Below, one piece after another: positions 7,252-15,275 of a stretch of 36,950 nucleotides of DNA. Origin of the DNA: Enterococcus sp. (GTDB lineage: Bacteria > Bacillota > Bacilli > Lactobacillales > Enterococcaceae); contig NZ_JALAHI010000157.1 in the NCBI RefSeq assembly GCF_022711995.1, forward strand, positions 1 through 36,950. Direction: 5' to 3'. The notes under the pieces were generated by a model. That model was not told where the DNA came from and did no database searches. It saw only the letters and a list, made by a program, of their open reading frames with translations. The first letter of the stretch is position 1. Each line of letters starts with the position of its first letter. A program made the translations under genes and the position numbers.

Positions 7252-8670
7252 TTAAAGAATAAGCGGCAGTTCCTCATAAGATAAATGCCGTTCATCAATT
7301 AATTCTCGATACCAATAGGCTGATTTTTTCAAAGAACGGGTACGGGCAGCATTTCTTTCGATCCGTACCAGCCCATAGCGGTTTTTGAAGGCATTCATCG
7401 GTGAGATACAGTCGGTAAAAGCCCAGAGCATGTAACCCTCGCAATTCGCCCCTTCTTCCACTGCTTTTAAAAGCCAATAAAGATGTTGGGAAATGAATTG
7501 GATCCGATAGTCATCTACTACCTGACCATTCTCATCCATGAACGCCGCTTCATTCTCCCGCCCCATGCCATTTTCAGTGATCAGCCATGGAATGTTGCCG
7601 TAATTTTCTTTGAGGTAGTTTGCCATGTCATACAGGACTTTTGGATAGATTTCCCACCCTCTAGAATGATTCATTTGTTTGCCGGGAAGATCAAAGTTCT
7701 CATAGAATCGCTCCGGATGAAACGTTGTTTCAGCATTCCATTGATAACGAGGTGCCCGCACACGCTTCGGATAGTATTGATTGATTCCTAAAAAATCAAC
7801 CGTATGTTGTTGGATCACTTCTAAATCTTCTTTTGCAGGATCAAAATAAATGTCATGCTCTTTGCATAGTGCAATCAGTTCTTCGGGATAAACGCCTTTG
7901 ATCATCGGATCAAAAAAGACTCGGTTGAAGAAAAGATCGTACATTTTTTGCGCTTGCTGATCTTCTTTCGAAGAAGAACGAGCATACACCATTTCAGGAT
8001 TCAATACGCAGCCGATTCTGCCTTGGTAGCCTTTTTCATGATACGTTTTTATCGCTAATGCAGAAGCTAATGTTTTATGATAATTCCATTGCATCCATTT
8101 CTTCGTATTTTGTTCATGGGGCCAGCGAATCGCATCAAGATAGCAACGGGTCTGGATCACGATGGGTTCATTGAAAGTGAACCAGTGCTTGACCCGATCG
8201 CCATAGCGTTCAAAGGCGATTGCTGCATACTTGCGATACAATTCGACAACATACCGAGAACTCCAGCCATCGTACTTGTCTAGTAAGTAGGCCGGCAATT
8301 CGTAGTGTTCCAGACACAACATGGGCTCTACCCCTACGGCAATCAATGCATTGATCACTGCATCGATATGGGCTGCATATTCTTCATCGACGATCAACTT
8401 CTCATAGTCGGTAAAAAAGCGTGCCCAATTGATGGATGTGCGATAATGTGTCAGATGAATCTCTTGCATCAGCTCAATGTCTTCACCATATTGTTCCATG
8501 AAGTTCGTTGCAACCGCCGGTCCATAGCCTTCGTGCCAGACAAAACGCTCTTGTTGATACCATTGATCCAAGAACGAATCCTGTCCCGCTTTTTTTCCTT
8601 GCCAGCCTTCTGTTTGCCAAGCAGAAGAAGCGGCTCCTAAAATGAATGTTTCTGGTATTTCAATTAACAT
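7252..8670 (-). CDS. GH1 6-phospho-beta-glucosidase
   Basis: 472 aa, the full length of a glycoside hydrolase family 1 enzyme. The acid/base glutamate is E168 in TFNEP and the nucleophile E366 in ITENG. Near residue 425 the segment DCISPMNAFKNRYGL has the Ser-Lys-Tyr arrangement typical of members binding a 6-phosphate, which fits a PTS-linked enzyme cleaving phosphorylated beta-glucosides such as cellobiose-6-phosphate or aryl-glucosides. No signal peptide is present. It follows the PTS IIC gene by 12 nt on the same strand, so the two form an operon. Specificity beyond phospho-beta-glucoside is not determined. Confidence 0.93.
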   Translation of the reverse strand: MLIEIPETFILGAASSAWQTEGWQGKKAGQDSFLDQWYQQERFVWHEGYGPAVATNFMEQYGEDIELMQEIHLTHYRTSINWARFFTDYEKLIVDEEYAAHIDAVINALIAVGVEPMLCLEHYELPAYLLDKYDGWSSRYVVELYRKYAAIAFERYGDRVKHWFTFNEPIVIQTRCYLDAIRWPHEQNTKKWMQWNYHKTLASALAIKTYHEKGYQGRIGCVLNPEMVYARSSSKEDQQAQKMYDLFFNRVFFDPMIKGVYPEELIALCKEHDIYFDPAKEDLEVIQQHTVDFLGINQYYPKRVRAPRYQWNAETTFHPERFYENFDLPGKQMNHSRGWEIYPKVLYDMANYLKENYGNIPWLITENGMGRENEAAFMDENGQVVDDYRIQFISQHLYWLLKAVEEGANCEGYMLWAFTDCISPMNAFKNRYGLVRIERNAARTRSLKKSAYWYRELIDERHLSYEELPLIL

Positions 8671-8682
8671 AATTCTCTCCTT

Positions 8683-9987
8683 TTATGCCACTTCGTTTGT
8701 TGAACGATTCATTACGATAACGAATGGCAAATAAATAATGATCGATAATAAAATACAGATGATTTGTGTGACCACTGCACCGATGTCTCCTGCTGTAGCT
8801 AAGTAGGCATTGACGATTGGCGGCATGGGCCACGGTACCATCACGACCGCTTTTGCTGCAAAACCGATGGATGTAGCAATATAACCCACCGTCCCGGTAA
8901 TAATCGGGGTCAGAACAAATGGAATCGCCAAAATTGGATTCAGCATGATCGGCATCCCAAAAATAACAGGTTCATTGATATTGAAAATGCCTGGTGCTAA
9001 GGATAATTTTGTGATTTGCCGCATATCTTCTCGTTTGCCTGCAATCAAGACAGCAATCAGCAAGCCTATGGTGACACCTGATCCTCCCATACTCATATAC
9101 ATATCCCAGAAGGGCATCGTAATGATGTTAGGCACTTCTTTTCCTGCCTCAAAGGCTTCTGTATTCACGGCGATAGCCGCCAGTAATAATGGTTCACGAA
9201 TTGGTTTGACCATCTGATTGCCGTGGATGCCAATCACCCAGAAAACTTGTGCAATAAACATCAACAATAAGATACCTGGTAGCCCTTGTACAATCCCTTC
9301 TAATGGTTTTTGCACAATATTGTAAATGATATCGTACACATACATCCCTGTGATGGCTTTGATAGCAAAGCCAACTGTAGCGATGCTCGTTACTGTTAAT
9401 ATGGTGGGAAAAAGTGCCGAGAAACTTGCTGAAACATTGGCAGGTACGCTTTCCGGCATCTTGATCTGCAATCTTTTTTGGCGGCAAAGCCAAGCATAAA
9501 GTTCAATTGATAGGATCGCCACGAACATCCCCAAAAATAAACCTTTGGTATCGGTATATTGTTTTGCTAAAACATTCTCGGCAATAACAGTGGCGTCTTC
9601 GTGTAAGAATTCAAAAACCATCGGATTGACGGACAAATAAGACATTACGGCAATGACACCGGGAAAAACACCGTCGATTTTGTTCAGTTTTGCTAGTTCG
9701 ATCCCAATTAAAAAAACAGCATAAATCGTTAGAAAACTAAGTGTGACATAACTAACTGCCGAAGAGATCGGCTTTAGATTTTCTAAAAAGCTGAGCGCAT
9801 CAATTTTTGCTAAGCCGTTTTCCGAATCAAAAACCATTGCTGAAAATAAAGTTCCAAAGGCACCTGTGATAATGACTGGTATCAAAGCGGCAAAAGCGTT
9901 CTTAATTACCATGATGTACCGCCAATTATTGATTCTCGTCGCAACTTTACCTAATCCATTTGCCAATCGATCCATAAACCCTTCCAT
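8683..9987 (-). CDS. PTS lactose/cellobiose-family IIC component
   Basis: 434 aa membrane permease of the Lac/Cel (glucose superfamily) PTS. It has about ten hydrophobic segments, an N-terminus (MEGFMDRLANGLGKVATRINN) typical of CelB-like proteins, and the substrate-loop motif IFNINEPVIFGMPIMLNP at about two thirds of its length. An upstream in-frame start would add 18 residues, but AGGAGGAG precedes the ATG at 9985-9987, which is preferred. No IIA or IIB gene is nearby, so the transporter must borrow phosphotransfer proteins encoded elsewhere. It is probably controlled by the divergent GntR protein. Confidence 0.93.
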   Translation of the reverse strand: MEGFMDRLANGLGKVATRINNWRYIMVIKNAFAALIPVIITGAFGTLFSAMVFDSENGLAKIDALSFLENLKPISSAVSYVTLSFLTIYAVFLIGIELAKLNKIDGVFPGVIAVMSYLSVNPMVFEFLHEDATVIAENVLAKQYTDTKGLFLGMFVAILSIELYAWLCRQKRLQIKMPESVPANVSASFSALFPTILTVTSIATVGFAIKAITGMYVYDIIYNIVQKPLEGIVQGLPGILLLMFIAQVFWVIGIHGNQMVKPIREPLLLAAIAVNTEAFEAGKEVPNIITMPFWDMYMSMGGSGVTIGLLIAVLIAGKREDMRQITKLSLAPGIFNINEPVIFGMPIMLNPILAIPFVLTPIITGTVGYIATSIGFAAKAVVMVPWPMPPIVNAYLATAGDIGAVVTQIICILLSIIIYLPFVIVMNRSTNEVA

Positions 9988-10055
9988 TTTTACTCCTCCT
10001 AGCTCCTCTATGATTAACCAAAACCAACAAACCAAATGCAACCGATTACAATTTC

Positions 10056-10084
10056 AATTTACTGGATTTTTTTGGTTCTGTAAA
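10056..10084 (-). promoter_or_regulatory. Putative promoter of the PTS IIC-GH1 operon
   Basis: On the minus strand TTTACA (10079-10084) and TAAATT (10056-10061) are spaced by 17 bp. The palindromic operator at 10107-10136 lies just upstream. The leader to the IIC start is about 65 nt. Confidence 0.5.
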
Positions 10085-10106
10085 TCATCGAAAGAAGCAA
10101 AAAGCC

Positions 10107-10136
10107 GAGTATGTAAACGTCGAGGTTTACATACTC
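10107..10136. promoter_or_regulatory. Palindromic operator between gntR and PTS IIC
   Basis: A perfect inverted repeat with 12-bp arms GAGTATGTAAAC and GTTTACATACTC around a GTCGAG spacer. It lies between divergent genes, and its right arm supplies the -35 hexamer of the gntR promoter. It is a likely binding site for the GntR protein, allowing autoregulation and control of the PTS operon. Confidence 0.75.
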
Positions 10137-10154
10137 AACAAAATCGATTATGCT
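10126..10154 (+). promoter_or_regulatory. Promoter of gntR, -35 inside the operator
   Basis: TTTACA (10126-10131) and TATGCT (10149-10154) are separated by 17 bp. The leader to the TTG start at 10175 is short, about 15 nt, and holds the ribosome site AAGGAGG. Confidence 0.65.
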
Positions 10155-10174
10155 TCAAAAAAGGAGGAAATGAT

Positions 10175-10876
10175 TTGGCCTACTATCATGATATTGCAGC
10201 AGCTATTCGTACACAAATCAGTCATGGAAAGTATGAGAAGAATCAGAAGCTGCCTAAACAATCCGAATTAGCCATTACGTATAAAACCAGCCGCGTAACG
10301 ATTCAAAAGGCATTGAATCTGTTGCAGGTAGAAGGAATCATCTATGCCAAAAAAGGCACTGGTACTTTTGTCAGTGAAGCCTATTCTACCTTCGATTATA
10401 ACGCCCGAGTGAACCGCGGATTAACCAAGCGCTTAGGAAAGACTGGCACACTCACAAGCAGAATCATTTCCTTTGATACGCTTTTGGCTGATGAGCAAGA
10501 ACAAGCAAAATTGAGACTTACTAAAGAAGATTGGATCTACGATATTGTTCGTTTGCGATTATTGGATAACGTCCCAGTCGCACTGGAATATACGATTATG
10601 CCAGTCGCAGTGATTCCCGGCATCACCGAAGAGGTGCTCAAAGCTTCCGTTTATGAATATATTTCCAGTACATTGCATTTACCGATTGGGACATCGATTC
10701 GGAGAATCAAAGCCGACCGTCCAGATATCTATGACCAACAACACTTGATTTGTTCCCCCAATGACCCAATTTTAGAAGTCGAACAAACAGTTTACTTAGA
10801 AAATGGGACGCCTTTTGAATTTTCACAATCCCGGCATCGCTACGATATGGGTGACTTTATTGTCGCAAATAACTGA
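10175..10876 (+). CDS. GntR-family (HutC/UTRA) transcriptional regulator
   Basis: 233 aa. An N-terminal winged helix (residues 1-68: YKTSRVTIQKALNLL recognition region, then the GTGTFVSE wing) is followed by a UTRA effector domain. The chosen start is TTG at 10175, seven bases after AAGGAGG; an ATG at 10171 is in another frame. Upstream extension of the frame runs through the operator and has no ribosome site. The HutC subfamily commonly senses phosphosugars. Position and operator suggest it represses the divergent beta-glucoside PTS IIC-GH1 operon and itself. Confidence 0.93.
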   Translation: MAYYHDIAAAIRTQISHGKYEKNQKLPKQSELAITYKTSRVTIQKALNLLQVEGIIYAKKGTGTFVSEAYSTFDYNARVNRGLTKRLGKTGTLTSRIISFDTLLADEQEQAKLRLTKEDWIYDIVRLRLLDNVPVALEYTIMPVAVIPGITEEVLKASVYEYISSTLHLPIGTSIRRIKADRPDIYDQQHLICSPNDPILEVEQTVYLENGTPFEFSQSRHRYDMGDFIVANN

Positions 10877-10896
10877 TCCCTCTTTTGATTGGTCAA

Positions 10897-10940
10897 AAAG
10901 CCCACCATTGCTTGCTGCATTCTGCAAAATGGTGGGCTTT
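10897..10940. terminator. Bidirectional intrinsic terminator
   Basis: Arms AAAGCCCACCATT and AATGGTGGGCTTT pair perfectly over 13 bp around an 18-nt loop. It serves convergent genes: gntR ends at 10876 (+) and the NlpC/P60 gene ends at 11005 (-). The T-tract is better in the minus direction (GGGCTTTTTG). Confidence 0.85.
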
Positions 10941-11004
10941 CTTCGGTTGCTCTATTTTTCTATTACTTGCGATTTCTACCTATTCTTTCCTATTGCGGCT
11001 GTTT

Positions 11005-11889
11005 CTAGTCAATATACCGAGTGACAACTGCCAATTCCGGCTCATAAGCTGAACCAGTGATTTTTGTTTTCATGACCTTGGAGCCTGGGGTTTGTGAGTG
11101 GATCATCTCGTCTGCCCCTAAATAAAGACCGACATGATGGACGTTTCCTTTTCCTTCCTCATAAGCGAACAACAATAGATCACCTGGCTGTGCCTGCTCA
11201 TAGGATCGCTGCACACCTGCTTGCGCTTGTTCAATGGTATCCCGAGGAATCAAAATACTATTGACCCGATGCAAACTATACATAAACCCTGAGCAATCAA
11301 AGCCACTACTGCTGATTCCTGCCCATACATAAGGCAAATCCAGAAATTGTTCTGCCATCTCAATCAACTGTCGGGGAGATGTCGGGTTTCCTTGATCGAT
11401 TCGTTGGGCTTGTGCTTTAGAAATTTCAGCTGGTCCCTCAGGTGTCATCACGTGATACCACTCAGTATCTTCAGAAAGCCAGTCCAGCAGCGTTCCGAAA
11501 GAAAGAATTCTTTGATAGTTTTTGAAGTGCAGGACAGCTGTTGGTTTGATTACCGCTACCTTCTGATTCCCTTTCCCCCCATATTTTTCGTCTATGGCAG
11601 TCAATACGTGACTAGGAACATACCCGGGATAACCTCGGGGATTTTTATTACTTGCTTGGTCTAAGACAATAATCTCTGCCCATTCTTCTTTTTCTTGAAG
11701 GACTTCGACAACAGTCCCATAAAGGATCTCTGAATCAACCAAGTCCTCTTCATAAAGAATCATCGCATCTGCTGCTGATAAAAAGGAATGGACTGCTTCT
11801 AAAGGCTGCGCATTGATTTTTGTTAAAACCGCATTTTGCTGCGGCTGTTTCCATAAAAAAGTCATAGCTGCTTGGACTGCTTTTTTCAC
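11005..11889 (-). CDS. NlpC/P60 (C40) peptidase, YkfC-like gamma-D-glutamyl endopeptidase
   Basis: 294 aa. SH3-like segments occupy about residues 45-165, followed by an NlpC/P60 domain (172-294) with catalytic Cys199 in GFDCSGF, His252 in HHVGLYLG and a third polar residue His264 in MIHS. No signal peptide or membrane anchor is seen, so it is probably cytoplasmic, as is YkfC, which cleaves D-Glu-diamino acid bonds in imported cell-wall peptides. Translation begins at GTG behind AAGGAG. It follows the OppA-like lipoprotein gene by 91 nt on the same strand, suggesting linked uptake and trimming of peptides. The exact peptide substrate is inferred. Confidence 0.88.
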   Translation of the reverse strand: MKKAVQAAMTFLWKQPQQNAVLTKINAQPLEAVHSFLSAADAMILYEEDLVDSEILYGTVVEVLQEKEEWAEIIVLDQASNKNPRGYPGYVPSHVLTAIDEKYGGKGNQKVAVIKPTAVLHFKNYQRILSFGTLLDWLSEDTEWYHVMTPEGPAEISKAQAQRIDQGNPTSPRQLIEMAEQFLDLPYVWAGISSSGFDCSGFMYSLHRVNSILIPRDTIEQAQAGVQRSYEQAQPGDLLLFAYEEGKGNVHHVGLYLGADEMIHSQTPGSKVMKTKITGSAYEPELAVVTRYID

Positions 11890-11980
11890 TAGCTTCTCCT
11901 TGATTTATTAATGCTCCTTTGTGGCTTGGCAATCTGACGAAAAATGAGAAAGCCATCATTTATCGCCTGCAGATACCCCT

Positions 11981-13636
11981 TTACTCTAGGGAAACATGCT
12001 TGTAATCATAGGCGGCGCCCACACTATGAATGACTAACCCCTTGATTTTAGGGGAACGTAAATGGGCCTCTGCGCTTTGAAACAATGGAATCACGCCCAA
12101 TTTTTCATTCAAAATCTGCTCAGCTTTGACCATGTTTTGCCAACGTGCTTGAGGATCGTTGGCATACGTATCGGATGCTTCTGAGATCAAGTCATCATAA
12201 GGATCATCTAACCATTTTCCACGATTATATGAACTGTCTTTTTTGAAAAGCTCCAAGAAATTGATTGGGTCAGCATAATCCCCGATCCAATTGTTCATGA
12301 CCATTTCGAAGTCGCCGCTGTTTGAACGATCCAACCGCACAGAAAAGGGAACATTGGTCACTTCTACAGTCAGTCCTTCAAGGGTCTGCTGGAGTGTTCC
12401 TTGAATGTATTCAGCTAATTTCTTTGATTGATCGGTATCTGAAGTCAGTAATTCAAAGGAAAGCGTATCTTTTCCTAGCTCGGATTTCGCTTGCTCCCAA
12501 AATTTCTTGGCTTCTTTTTCATCATAAGGCAGCGAAGTCCCTGCATCTTTGACAAAATCTGTTTTCGTATCAGGATTATAGGCTAGATCAGAAGGAACAA
12601 ATCCAACCGCTGGAAGCGAGCCATTTCCTAAAATCTGATCAACCATTTGTTGACGATCGAGGCTATAAGAAATCGCTTGCCGCAACTTTTCATTCCGAAA
12701 CGGCGAATCCTCTTCTGCTTGATTCATTTCTAAATATTGGGTCGTCGCACTTGGTTGCACCACGTAGTCCTTGTGATTCACATTTTGCATCGCCAGTTCC
12801 CCACTCAATGTGATGTCATCTGCTTGACCACTTTCGTACAAATTATAGCTAGTTGAAGATTCTTTGACGACATCAAACTGAACCCCGGCTAACTTCACTG
12901 CGTCTGCATCCCAATACTCAGGATTTTTTTTGAGTGTCCATTGAATATCTGTACCAGGACCGCCATAATCCTCCAATGTAAAAGGACCATTGTAGACCGC
13001 ATTTGCACTTGTTAAGGCATATTGATCCCCGTATTTTTGGACAACTGCTTCACTCTGCGGGAAAAAAGTAGGAAAAGCGAGTAAAGAATTAAAATAAGGC
13101 GTTGCTTTTTCCAACGTAATCTTTAATTCATAACTATTGACGGCTTCGATCCCCAGTTCACTTTTATCCTTGGTGCCATCGGAAATAGCGGTGGCATTTT
13201 TGACCGGTGCTAGCATATATGCATAGTTGGAGCCAGTGGCAGGATCAACCGTTCGTTGCCAACTAAAGACATAATCCTCTGCTGTGACAGGGTCGCCATT
13301 GGACCATTTGGCATCTTCTCGTAGATTGATCGTATAGACTAGCCCGTCTTCACTGACCACCGCATCCTTACTTGCACCGGCAATCACCGGTTCATTGTTT
13401 TCGTCGAGGCGATAAAGTCCTTCATAAGCATTGTTCAAGGTAATAAAACTGTAAGAATCGGTTGCTAGCGACAAATCCGCGCTGCCCATTTCAGCAGAAA
13501 ACTGAACATTCATCATTTGCTGATTGGCATCTGCTGACTTGGCTGAATCTGTAGTTTTCGCTGACGGCTGTTGACAGGCTGCTAGAAAAAAACTACAAAC
13601 GATGAGTGATCCGATGACACTTGCTTTGGTTGCCAT
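11981..13636 (-). CDS. OppA-like peptide-binding lipoprotein (SBP family 5)
   Basis: 551 aa extracellular solute-binding protein of peptide ABC transporters. A lipoprotein signal peptide ends in the lipobox LAAC with Cys21, followed by a Ser/Thr/Lys-rich linker. Family 5 features follow: EGLYRLDENNEPVIAGAS, LREDAKWSNGDPVTAEDYVFSW around residue 100, and FVPSDLAYNP. RBS AGGAGG precedes the ATG. No permease or ATPase genes are adjacent, so it must use a transporter encoded elsewhere. Its partner gene downstream is a YkfC-like peptidase, which suggests cell-wall or other oligopeptide uptake. Confidence 0.94.
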   Translation of the reverse strand: MATKASVIGSLIVCSFFLAACQQPSAKTTDSAKSADANQQMMNVQFSAEMGSADLSLATDSYSFITLNNAYEGLYRLDENNEPVIAGASKDAVVSEDGLVYTINLREDAKWSNGDPVTAEDYVFSWQRTVDPATGSNYAYMLAPVKNATAISDGTKDKSELGIEAVNSYELKITLEKATPYFNSLLAFPTFFPQSEAVVQKYGDQYALTSANAVYNGPFTLEDYGGPGTDIQWTLKKNPEYWDADAVKLAGVQFDVVKESSTSYNLYESGQADDITLSGELAMQNVNHKDYVVQPSATTQYLEMNQAEEDSPFRNEKLRQAISYSLDRQQMVDQILGNGSLPAVGFVPSDLAYNPDTKTDFVKDAGTSLPYDEKEAKKFWEQAKSELGKDTLSFELLTSDTDQSKKLAEYIQGTLQQTLEGLTVEVTNVPFSVRLDRSNSGDFEMVMNNWIGDYADPINFLELFKKDSSYNRGKWLDDPYDDLISEASDTYANDPQARWQNMVKAEQILNEKLGVIPLFQSAEAHLRSPKIKGLVIHSVGAAYDYKHVSLE

Positions 13637-13690
13637 TCTTGACGCCTCCTATTTTTCAGATAATTCTAAAAATTCCGTTTTGTTAAATGA

Positions 13691-13720
13691 AGTTTACCGT
13701 GAGTCGAATCTTTCTGTCAA
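13691..13720 (-). promoter_or_regulatory. Promoter of the oppA-like gene
   Basis: On the minus strand TTGACA (13715-13720) and TAAACT (13691-13696) are separated by 18 bp. The leader to the ATG is about 50 nt. Confidence 0.6.
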
Positions 13721-13821
13721 ATTTCCTTACTTGAAAGGATCCTTAAAAATACCCGAAGAAAGGGCGTATGGAGAGTTCTTTAGTTGTTTTCAGACAGGCA
13801 ACAGGCCTCTAACGCTCGTCT

Positions 13822-13853
13822 AATTGACAATCATTCTCAATTACAGCTATAAT
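13822..13853 (+). promoter_or_regulatory. Promoter overlapped by a Fur-like box
   Basis: TTGACA (13824-13829) and TATAAT (13848-13853) are spaced by 18 bp. The -35 is covered by a 21-bp inverted repeat, 13822-13842, with arms AATTGACAAT and ATTCTCAATT around a central C (9 of 10 positions pair). Its core TGACAATCATTCTCA matches the Gram-positive Fur 7-1-7 motif TGATAATNATTATCA at all but two positions. Iron-dependent repression of the monooxygenase gene is expected. Confidence 0.7.
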
Positions 13854-13898
13854 TAAGCAAAATCCGGTACCTGCTTCACCACAAAAGGAGTGTTGAAT

Positions 13899-14243
13899 AT
13901 GTATATCAAAACAGTAACATTTGAAGTTTTAGCTGAAGCTAAAGAAACCTTTGCTGAAAAGATTCGGCAAGACATCGCCTCGATGAAAACTTTCGCTGGC
14001 TGTCTCCAATCGGAGTGTTGGGTAAACGAGAAAAAAGCGACGATCGATTTCCAACTGGTTTCAAAATGGCAGGAAAAGAAAGATTTTCAAGCCTGGCTAA
14101 AACGGCCGGAACATTTGCAAAAGCATCGTGAAGCGTATCAAGCAGAAAAAGAAGGGCGCAAGAAACCTTCCATCGTAGTAAATAAAACGGGCCAAGACTA
14201 TCGTTTATTTGACGATTCCGTTGTTTCTTCTGACAATGCCTAA
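13899..14243 (+). CDS. ABM-domain monooxygenase, HmoA/IsdG-like (probable heme degradation)
   Basis: 114 aa, a single antibiotic-biosynthesis-monooxygenase fold with a basic C-terminal tail. Trp66 and His76 in AWLKRPEHLQKH keep the ten-residue spacing of the IsdG Trp67/His77 pair that binds heme. The Asn7 of IsdG is not conserved (Thr7 in TVTFEV). A GTG nine bases upstream is in frame but lies inside the ribosome site AAAGGAG; the ATG at 13899 is chosen. The Fur-like box over its promoter supports a role in iron release from heme. A different small quinol or redox monooxygenase cannot be excluded. Confidence 0.75.
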   Translation: MYIKTVTFEVLAEAKETFAEKIRQDIASMKTFAGCLQSECWVNEKKATIDFQLVSKWQEKKDFQAWLKRPEHLQKHREAYQAEKEGRKKPSIVVNKTGQDYRLFDDSVVSSDNA

Positions 14244-14252
14244 TCGAAAAGC

Positions 14253-14432
14253 AAAAGACGAGACTGTGACATAAGTCATCATCCAACAAGTTCAACCGAA
14301 TCATATGCTAATGCATTGCTAGGGTGGATTCCTCTGACTTTTACGACGAGGAGCCACTGCACCGCAGGATCAATAAGCTATACTATTCGGATCGTGTTAC
14401 TTGTCGGAGACTTATGGCACAGCCTCGTCTTT
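14253..14432. repeat. Folded intergenic repeat, copy B (bidirectional terminator-like)
   Basis: Second copy of the element at 7072-7234. Shared blocks include ACTGTGACATAA, ATCCAACAAGT, GGATTCCTCTG, CGACGAGGAG, CTGCACCGCAGGA, GTGTTACTTGT and GACTTATGGCACAG. The outer stem here is AAAAGACGAG paired with CTCGTCTTTT, whereas copy A uses CAAGGG/CCCTTG. Pairing is kept while sequence changed. It lies between convergent genes ending at 14243 (+) and 14456 (-) and carries T-tracts on both strands. Confidence 0.78.
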
Positions 14433-14455
14433 TATTTATTATTTGTCAGTGGGCC

Positions 14456-15223
14456 CTATCCCCCTACGACTGTCAATTCATGAAGTGTTTGACCTGCTTG
14501 ATCCTTTAATTGCAGCCACCCATTGGTCCCTCCATAATAAAGAAATAGACCAACTTCATTGACACTTTTTAAAATAACTTCTTCTATCGTGTAATGATTT
14601 TTAATCGCTTCTTGATGATCTTGGCGGATTTTTTCTCCTAAACGAGCAGAAAATCCTAAGGAGCCATCTTTGTTATAGGGCACTTCTTCTGCCAGCTTTG
14701 CCCCTTTTTCGATGCGCATTTCATTTCGCTTTTGCCAATAAACTGTCGCCTTGCTTCCTTGGTAATCAAGGTAAAAAGGCCGATCCTTCAGCTCTTTTTT
14801 CCATTGGTGACGGGCTTTAGTTTTTTTCTCGGATTGAAGCGAATGAGGGCTCTTCACATACCCCAGCTTATCTAACAATAAGTCAAAGTTTTTCGCGCAG
14901 GCAGCGACCAACTCCCTTTGTTCTCCAGGAATCGATTCACCTGCTTTCTTCGAGAAGCCAAATTTTTCCTGATAATAATGAGCCAGATACGGTGCCTGGA
15001 TTTCCCAGCTAGGTTTAATACTAATGATTCGATCATGAGATTGCGTTACATCTAACGAGGCATCCGTCATAATCGCGATGATGCTATTATTTTTGACAAG
15101 AAAAAACACCGTGTTCTCAAGTTGAGTCACTCGGTCATGGTCGGCAATTTGCATTAGTCCTTGTTCATTAGGCAGTTTAAACAGTAATTCCTCTTCTTCT
15201 AAGATCACCAATTCAGCTCTCAT
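14456..15223 (-). CDS. Uncharacterised 255-aa cytoplasmic protein
   Basis: No confident family assignment. No signal peptide or membrane segment is visible. The N-terminal half (1-90) looks like a small mixed alpha/beta domain; a Lys-rich linker (about 130-145, SEKKTKARHQWKKELKD) leads to a C-terminal domain containing YLDYQGSKATVYWQKRNEMR and EEVILKSVNEVGLFLYYGGTNGWL. The C-terminal part faintly resembles DUF4357-like domains, but this is weak. An upstream TTG and ATG are in frame, but GGAGGGA places the best start at 15223. Base composition matches its neighbours. It appears monocistronic. Confidence 0.7.
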   Translation of the reverse strand: MRAELVILEEEELLFKLPNEQGLMQIADHDRVTQLENTVFFLVKNNSIIAIMTDASLDVTQSHDRIISIKPSWEIQAPYLAHYYQEKFGFSKKAGESIPGEQRELVAACAKNFDLLLDKLGYVKSPHSLQSEKKTKARHQWKKELKDRPFYLDYQGSKATVYWQKRNEMRIEKGAKLAEEVPYNKDGSLGFSARLGEKIRQDHQEAIKNHYTIEEVILKSVNEVGLFLYYGGTNGWLQLKDQAGQTLHELTVVGG

Positions 15224-15275
15224 AGCCATTCCCTCCAAGTATCCGCTTTGAGCCTATTGTATCATCATTGGTTTG

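Noticed and set aside
8305-8640. 111-codon plus-strand frame inside the GH1 gene
   Set aside because: It is an antisense shadow of conserved GH1 sequence and lacks a ribosome site.
9866-10174. N-terminal extension of the GntR frame to give a 336-residue protein
   Set aside because: The extension overlaps the PTS IIC gene on the other strand and runs through the palindromic operator; the TTG at 10175 has an ideal AAGGAGG.
13939-14304. 121-codon minus-strand frame over the monooxygenase gene and repeat B
   Set aside because: It is antisense to a gene with clear promoter and family motifs and runs into the structured repeat.
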